A DNA stretch of 64,000 nucleotides from Clavelina lepadiformis (Eukaryota; Chordata; Ascidiacea; Aplousobranchia; Clavelinidae), in contig NC_135245.1 in NCBI RefSeq assembly GCF_947623445.1, positions 255,501 through 319,500 on the forward strand. The letters are read 5' to 3'. Positions 57,893 to 64,000 of this stretch are shown here, piece after piece. The number at the start of each line of letters is the position of its first letter. Position 1 is the stretch's first letter. The notes below the pieces were generated by a model. It was not told the origin of the DNA, searched no databases, and was given only the letters and a program-made list of their open reading frames with translations. The translations under genes and the position numbers were made by a program.

Positions 57893-58899
57893 CGTTTAGG
57901 TCCCCTCTTGTTCAAAAGTTTAGGGTACATGTCGGAAATAAGTCTTTAATGATTTTAATTTTACAGTGTCAACGAATAGAAAGGATTTTAACCCTAACCT
58001 TCTGCGCACCCAAGCGCTAACACCTAATCAACCTGTGTGGTTAACAACTTATCTAACATTGGCTATTCAGCAAATTGAAATCTTTCCAACAATAATTGAC
58101 GTTCTCTAAAAAAATGTATTGATCTACCTCAAAGTATTATCAGCATTTACTTCTCGAAACGTGTTCGATGAAAATTCCAAAAAGTTTCCCACACAACATT
58201 AAAGCGATGTCTACAAGTAAAAAGTTGGAATTGCAAAGAAACCTGAAAGCTCACATTTAATATAAACACCAGGGAATTTTATCAAGAAATCATCTCCTGG
58301 AGTAAGTCTCGCATTCTACTTTATGATGTCATAGAAGCAGCAGTGTTACTATCAGTGCAATTTTTTCTTGTTAACCAAAATAACCCTTCACTTGTCTTGG
58401 ATCCTGATACAGATGAAGTCAACTAAGTTCAACTCACTGACGTCACAAAAAAGAAAACAAATTCCGAGTATGACGAAACATTTGCATCTAAAATAAAATC
58501 GAAACAAAATGGTTGCGGCAAAATAAGATATTGCAAAGTTTGCGACATTTGAAAATAAGAAATTGCCCAGAAATGAAACTTTTAAAATATGAAATGTAAA
58601 GAAAGGTGCTGTACATAAAAAACAAGGCAGGAATATCCAGCATTGCCAAGCAAGCACACACGAGCCTGGAAGAACAACAAATAGCCATTTGTGAAGACAA
58701 TAAACAGAATTGCCAATTCGCTTCAAAAGCATACAAGTCATATTTTGCATGCAGTTAGTCCGTCAGATATGATTTGCAAAAAGAAATTAAAAATATTGTT
58801 CAATCACATGCCATGATGTTTATAAAATCATTAAAGACTGACGCCATGTTTTGTTTTCAATGCTGACTCACCTAGAGAGAGCAGGGCTGTCAGCTCCAC

Positions 58900-61746
58900 T
58901 CACAAATAAAAGAGTCTGTCACACAGCTCCAATGACGGTTCTTGACGGATATTTTGACCAACAAGGTAGGCGAGCTTGTGGGCGTATTGGCATGGCGCCG
59001 GCACTCGTACTGTGCCAGGCCAGTTATAATACATGTGGGTCATCTTGTACGACAGCCTCTGCATGTGGTCGGCTTTGAGGTGTTCATGGCCACCAACCAC
59101 AATATAATGAGATGGAGACACTGTGCCTTGCCGCACATGCTGGGAGATGAGGAAGAAATCGTGCCAGTTTGCTCGGGTTGCCGTGTGGTCAAGCACGGTG
59201 CCTGGCGGGGGATTTCCCATGGCTCTGTTTTGGACAACAAAGTAGCGAATGTTGATGCGCTTCGACACAACAACAACGGAAAGCTTGGGAGAGTAAGTTT
59301 GACCGTGAATGTTGTCGAACATGTGGAAGCAGGACTCAAGCTGGGGCATCTCATACTCGGAAACATGTCTCAGTTGTCCATCTCCGACGCCGTCACGATA
59401 TATGACAATTCGCTCTGGGAGGGCTTGGTTGGCCTCGTAAAACTTCTTGATTGATTCGGTGAAGCAGTGCTTGAGTCCGTCAATGACTTCCTGATGCGGT
59501 TGTTGTAAGATCGCTCTCGAGTACCACCGCGTCATAAGCCTGCTTGTGCTGGCAACCAAAGCTGCAACCGACTTTCCTTTTCCACCAGCGTCGTGGTAGA
59601 CATCGATGCCACAGACCATCAGTCCCTTCAGAGGGATGTCGACTGCCCACAACTCTCCACCGAGCTTGCAGTTCACCTGCAGCGCAATCTTCATTGTGAC
59701 GGAGCGAAATTTTCCCATCTTTGGGTCATCGGGCAGTGTACGAGATAGAATGACTTGAGAGGGCACCGGCATGTCAACACAGCAGAGTCTCTTCAAGGTG
59801 TTGTATCGATCGTCGCGCGATGTGGGGAATATCGCCACCACCAGCTGCACATGCGGGTTGATCGATGACGAGATGGCTTCCTTGTACGTTGTGCTTCTGT
59901 CATCGTTAAGCTCAACAAACTGTGGCTGTCCAAGACGCATCCCGAACTTGCCTGAAACTTCAATCATTTTCTGGTAAAATTGTTTTGCTTTGTTTGCATC
60001 TCTCCTGGTGAAGAACAAGAGCCAGTTTTGAATGTTAACAGCTCTAATGACAGGTGACCTGGTGACTTCCTTTGTGAAGTCTGCATTCGGAGCACATGAA
60101 AACACCTGCTGCCTCCCAACCATGATCTTCTCTGGAGGAAAGTTCCTTCCATTTGTCACCGTTGTCGTGAGATCGAGCTCAAGTCCCCATTTGAGGAGTT
60201 CCTCCTTTGCAGCTGGAGTTTTCTCAACCCTGGTTAAGAATTGCTCAATGACGGCGTTGCGATCTGCCGGGGGCAGGCACGTGTGCTCCTTGATGTCCTT
60301 CATTGCACGAAAATCGTTTCGTAATTTGTCAGACAAGCCTGTTAAGTAGCAGAGCTCTGGCACAAGACAGATCTCAATATCTTTCCCCTCCCTTTCCCTC
60401 TGAGCTCGCTGAGTGGATTGCTTTGGTCGATGGACGAGCATCGGTTGGAGAAGATCCTGGATCTCGATCTTGTACTGGATCCTGTAGTATTCCTGGAAGG
60501 TGATGCTCTCTCCTTTCGAATTTGTGAAGGAGCTGGTGGGAGAGAGATCCCACGCGATGTCATCAACGCGATAATTTTTGTTGTTGTACCTGGTCAGCAC
60601 CACGGCTCCTACCAGCTCTCGCATGCACATTTCCTTGAATGAACTCGGCGTTTTCTGAAAGACATCTTCCATGACATGACGTGCCGTATCGTTCCTTAAT
60701 ACTTTGTGAGATACGTCGATATTGAGGAGAAGACCGCCCTCAAAAGTCTTTATTGCTGTAACGTATCCAGGCCACAAGTTCAGCCTGAGCTTGTCCAGTT
60801 TCTTAGGCCTGCAAGGATCGTAATAATTGCGACCCACCGGGCACATCTTCATTGCCTGCATCGCCCTGCGCAGCACCGTGTTGTAGAAGGGGATAAGTTG
60901 ATGGGAGGCGGGATCAACAACATGTGTCAGTCGAATGCAAACTTCTATCGTTGCATCATCCGTGAAACGTTTGGATTTCAACTTGGTTTCATTTTGCGGT
61001 AAGCGCTTCGGTAGATAGAGAATTGTTCCATCGAAAGCTTTTGTGTGGCCAATCACCTCCTTCTGCTGGTTGAGCATCCCATACCTCATGTTTTTGCTAT
61101 CTAATGCTGGGGAAAAACTGACGTGGTATTGGTAGATTGCTTCATTCTTGCAACGAACTTTGACACAATTTACAGCGATAGGTATTGGCTTTCCAGAAGA
61201 GCCATGATATTCAATGACTTTCCTGGATTCCTTTTTAACCTCTAGTTGCTCCAAGGATGTTGCGAGGCTCGCCGTGGCTGAACCTCGCTGCTCCTCTTCC
61301 TTAGACCGATCTATTCCAGGCAACTGTGAGGTCACTGGAGGAGAGGTGGGTGAAGAAATTCGAGCAGGTTTTTCTGGGGCCATTTCCTTTGAAGAGTCAC
61401 CGGTGTTCTTGCCCATTCCCAGGAAAACGCCCCGACCTCTCGCAGCTGGGACGATGTTTCCTCGACCAGCTCCCTTCAGAAGTTGGGAAAATATTTGCCC
61501 TCTCCCAGTGCTTGGGGTTGTAGGTTTCTCCACAAGAGTGCCTGAAGTCCCACACACAGCAACTGCGGCCTTCAGTGGTTCTGGCAATTTCGTCAAATCT
61601 CTACCTAGTCCAGATAACAAGCCTGGTTTGGGCTGAAGTGATGAAGATGAGAATCCGCTTCCTTTACTTTTCAAGAGCTTCTGGATGAGAACTCCTCTTC
61701 CACCTCGACCGATGCCAGGAAGAGGTTTGTCGTCATTTGGATCCAT
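58900..61746 (-). CDS. PIWIL2: PIWI-clade Argonaute, intronless, complete
   Basis: One open frame of 948 codons, close to human PIWIL2 (973). The N-terminal 170 residues carry arginine-glycine repeats (GIGRGGRG, STGRGQ, GAGRGN, AARGRG). In PIWI proteins such repeats are dimethylated and bound by Tudor proteins. A PAZ region (about 300-450) and MID precede the PIWI domain. The slicer tetrad can be placed: Asp in GIDVYHD, Glu in QPHQEVIDGLK, Asp in YRDGVGDGQ, and His in CQYAHKLAYL (about residue 923). The protein ends RLFYL, typical of the clade. PIWI proteins load piRNAs and silence transposons in the germline. The start is the only sensible ATG, just before the first RG motif. PIWIL1 and PIWIL2 types are hard to separate here; the symbol rests on length and the long RG-rich N-terminus. 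Confidence 0.93.
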   Translation of the reverse strand: MDPNDDKPLPGIGRGGRGVLIQKLLKSKGSGFSSSSLQPKPGLLSGLGRDLTKLPEPLKAAVAVCGTSGTLVEKPTTPSTGRGQIFSQLLKGAGRGNIVPAARGRGVFLGMGKNTGDSSKEMAPEKPARISSPTSPPVTSQLPGIDRSKEEEQRGSATASLATSLEQLEVKKESRKVIEYHGSSGKPIPIAVNCVKVRCKNEAIYQYHVSFSPALDSKNMRYGMLNQQKEVIGHTKAFDGTILYLPKRLPQNETKLKSKRFTDDATIEVCIRLTHVVDPASHQLIPFYNTVLRRAMQAMKMCPVGRNYYDPCRPKKLDKLRLNLWPGYVTAIKTFEGGLLLNIDVSHKVLRNDTARHVMEDVFQKTPSSFKEMCMRELVGAVVLTRYNNKNYRVDDIAWDLSPTSSFTNSKGESITFQEYYRIQYKIEIQDLLQPMLVHRPKQSTQRAQREREGKDIEICLVPELCYLTGLSDKLRNDFRAMKDIKEHTCLPPADRNAVIEQFLTRVEKTPAAKEELLKWGLELDLTTTVTNGRNFPPEKIMVGRQQVFSCAPNADFTKEVTRSPVIRAVNIQNWLLFFTRRDANKAKQFYQKMIEVSGKFGMRLGQPQFVELNDDRSTTYKEAISSSINPHVQLVVAIFPTSRDDRYNTLKRLCCVDMPVPSQVILSRTLPDDPKMGKFRSVTMKIALQVNCKLGGELWAVDIPLKGLMVCGIDVYHDAGGKGKSVAALVASTSRLMTRWYSRAILQQPHQEVIDGLKHCFTESIKKFYEANQALPERIVIYRDGVGDGQLRHVSEYEMPQLESCFHMFDNIHGQTYSPKLSVVVVSKRINIRYFVVQNRAMGNPPPGTVLDHTATRANWHDFFLISQHVRQGTVSPSHYIVVGGHEHLKADHMQRLSYKMTHMYYNWPGTVRVPAPCQYAHKLAYLVGQNIRQEPSLELCDRLFYL

Positions 61747-64000
61747 GACAAAAGTTTTCGTTTAAAAACAAATTGTTGCTTCTTAAATTTCACTCCTTAC
61801 ATGTACGATTGAACAATGTTTAACTGAGCAAATATAACAGAGTGCAGTCAATCAGTGGAAGCGAGTTAATCCAGCGTAAATAAAAACTTAATATTTCAGA
61901 TAACTCAAAGCAATTCAATTTTCACTCTTTATACGTCACACATGCACGGGTAAGGCTAAATGACTAATAAATCAGCTTTTCTCTTTATCAAATAACTTGT
62001 CACCAAGCACTAAAACTTGACAATGTTGCAGGAAAGCCTTAGAGTGTGGAGTGATAAAAATTACAGGTCCCAATTCAAGGCAGTGCGGTTAATTCCATTT
62101 CAACCAACCTGGCTGTTTCGCTGGAATATTGCGGCTACTTTCCGGTATAGCATTGTATTTAAGCAAAAAGACTAATTTGTTGAAAGTGGGAGAATTTTTG
62201 CAAGATAAAAACTTCATTTACTTGACTTCTTATCTACAGTAGTCGTCTGTTTTGTAAATATGCTCAAAACACGAAGCTGACTTTAATACACAGCTAACTA
62301 AAGCTGCCCATAAATTACTACACAACAGTTTTGGTAAACTTGGGTTAATCTTACTTATCGAAATGCTATCTAACATATTGCTGAAAAATGTGACATCAAA
62401 TACTATAAAAAGTTAAAGCAAACTAGATTGCAGAGTGCTTTCAGAAAAATAGGTTTGCAAGAACAAGGGCTGGTGAGTTAGCTGCAACATGTTGTAATCC
62501 TCCCTTTAGATCAGTGGTTCTCAAACTGTGGTACGCGAGAGCTTTTTAAGTGGTACCGCGTACCGCTGAACATGATTTTCGATGTGCTGTGAGTAATGTG
62601 TTGCCCCGGATAGACAAGCTTGTGCAGAAGAAACAGTTGCTTCTATCAAATTAAATTGTGTTTTCTTGCTATTCATTGGTGTTATGGTATAGTAATAACG
62701 GTAATAACTAATAAATACCGGTACATTTGAGTAAAATAAGTCATTCAGGAGCCAGGTGGTACGCAGTGTAGCAAAAAAAACGAACGAGTGGTACGCGATC
62801 GCAAAAAGTTTGAGAAACACTGTTTTAGATCCCTATTTTTTATCGACAGAGCAGAATAATTTGACCACATAAGACCAAAGAAAGATATACACAAAATAGC
62901 TTAGTATTGACTCAAAAAACGCATCATACATTTAGTCGGTCAACCCATGCCAAACATTAAGCCACGATTGCATAATTACAAATCAGACTTTCTGTCACCA
63001 ACTATATCATCAACTGAATGATGTCGAGCAATTATATTGTGCCTGATCATTTGGAGCATAACTATGCACAAAAGGTTAAATATAAGAGCAAGATTATTTA
63101 ACATAAAACTGTAACAAACAACCAGTTAAATTGAACAGGATGGAGAAGCAAAGACAGCGAAAACATATTTATTAATCAGACGTTATACTTGATAATGGCT
63201 ACAGTATCCAGCAAACCATGTGACTAATAAAATCTACCTTTTCTACTGTCTCGGCCGTAATGTTCATTCCACATACGACTTTGCTTCTAGGGAGAACAAG
63301 TACATGCTCTTTGTGAACTTGCTATACTGGAAAGCATGGCAACTGCACCTTTGAGATATTTGAAGGCTGTGCTCACTGCACTGAAATGTTTCTCATTTAC
63401 CTCTGAAAAACGAAACCCTGGCTCTGCATTTTGCTTGAGACCAGACTGCAAAAAGCACCTGGTGCTCTGTATTGCACTCGGTCACCCTGACTTTGGCCAT
63501 CGGGCACCTCTGAGATACCGTTGAGTGGCATGCTTTCCATTCTGGTGGCCATGGAGCAATTTCAGCATGTTTAATGATACTTCTAGACTGGTATACAGTA
63601 CCTACCTGTATAACTTATATCTTTTTTGAGATAATTAAAATCTAACATAACAGACCTCTTTCGAGTTTCCACCGCCATATTTTTAGATGGCAAGATTTTT
63701 TCTTCAAACCCTATACTTAACAATGGAAATTTTGGACACACTTTGATTCTTATGCACGTAATAACAGATAACATAATAACAAGCAAACCCTTATGCATTT
63801 TACATCGCATGCTTCGCTGACCACGTATCTAGACATCATATCGAACAAGTCCAGTGCGTAGGATTCAAACCGCTGTAAGGTAAGAACTTGGTAACATACT
63901 TTCAATATTTTTTTCTTTATTGTGTAAAGGAATTCATATGTTACCTACTTGAGCGAAATCGTTACAATCTGATTCCCAGAACGCTTGTCATTTAAAAAAG
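61747..64000. other. Upstream region of the PIWI gene to the window edge
   Basis: About 2.25 kb, AT-rich. It should include the PIWI promoter and 5' UTR directly above 61747. It contains one MITE (62512-62822). A 62-codon ATG ORF at 63336-63524 is less AT-rich than its surroundings but matches no family. Its ends contain a short imperfect direct repeat (GCACCTTTGAGATA near 63347, GCACCTCTGAGATA near 63507). Confidence 0.4.
62512..62822. mobile_element. Non-autonomous hAT-type MITE (311 bp)
   Basis: The left end is CAGTGGTTCTCAAACTGTGG. The right end, read on the other strand, is CAGTGTTTCTCAAACTTTTT. Flanks CTTTAGAT (62504-62511) and TTTTAGAT (62823-62830) form an 8-bp target duplication with one mismatch. 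The terminal motif CAGTGGTTCTCAAACT is characteristic of Charlie-like hAT families in many animals. There is no transposase domain inside. Confidence 0.8.

Larger units (their letters stand above)
55668..58899. other. Intergenic region between kinesin and PIWI genes
   Basis: About 3.2 kb between the kinesin 3' end and the PIWI 3' end, which are convergent. It contains a complete MITE (57529-57892), a related partial end just before it, and a 20-bp direct repeat (CAGAAATTGCACTTGTAGTA at about 57132 and 57205). ORFs near 56395-56673 and 58388-58750 have no recognisable family. A strong donor-like CTAG/GTGAGT sits on the minus strand near 58873-58864, just beyond the PIWI stop codon, and might begin a 3' UTR intron. 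Confidence 0.45.

Noticed and set aside
58388-58750. 120-codon hydrophobic ORF on the minus strand near the PIWI gene
   Set aside because: It has low-complexity hydrophobic composition typical of AT-rich noncoding DNA, no family resemblance, and overlaps another such ORF in a different frame.
1-64000. CRISPR arrays, retroviral or LTR elements, rRNA genes
   Set aside because: No regularly spaced repeats, no reverse transcriptase, gag or integrase motifs, no paired long terminal repeats and no rRNA-like blocks were seen.

Overview
The window looks like nuclear DNA of a tunicate, most likely a Ciona-type ascidian. It carries an animal/chordate gene set (nephrin, PKNOX, HMGCR, RCE1, PIWI, CHAC2, NAA80, FAM161A) packed densely. 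Many introns are only 60-200 bp, the DNA is AT-rich, and small DNA transposons are scattered between genes. The species is inferred from gene content and compactness, not from a database match.

Layout, left to right: (1) 106-3860 (+), the 3' part of a VWA3B-like gene cut by the window edge; (2) 4915-7711 (-), FAM161A-like ciliary coiled-coil gene, convergent with the first; (3) about 6 kb of intergenic DNA with a tRNA-SINE-like repeat pair near 8.4-8.9 kb; (4) 13794-21866 (+), a complete nephrin-type Ig/FN3 receptor; (5) 24044-25144 (+), intronless ARPC1; (6) 25829-28178 (+), TALE homeobox gene PKNOX/Prep; (7) 29673-38420, a tandemly duplicated two-gene cassette, CHAC2(+)/NAA80(-) followed by CHAC2(+)/NAA80(-); (8) 39427-41864 (+), RCE1, convergent with HMGCR at 42270-44933 (-); (9) about 5 kb with only weak small ORFs; (10) 50170-55667 (+), a 16-exon divergent kinesin with degenerate switch motifs; (11) 58900-61746 (-), a complete intronless PIWI gene; (12) flanking DNA with non-autonomous hAT elements.

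Full exon models that keep the reading frame across every junction were worked out by hand for both CHAC2 genes, both NAA80 genes, RCE1, HMGCR and the kinesin. Functional links are loose: NAA80 (actin N-terminal acetylation), ARPC1 (Arp2/3) and nephrin all touch actin biology, and HMGCR (mevalonate synthesis) sits beside RCE1 (processing of prenylated CAAX proteins). These may be chance neighbours.

No clearly new molecular system was found. The most interesting signals are exon-restricted homogenisation between the two NAA80 copies, loss of several known HMGCR regulatory sites, the degenerate kinesin motor, and a strong clumped excess of the palindrome TGACGTCA (34 exact copies counted by eye, 14 of them within about 6 kb of the nephrin gene).
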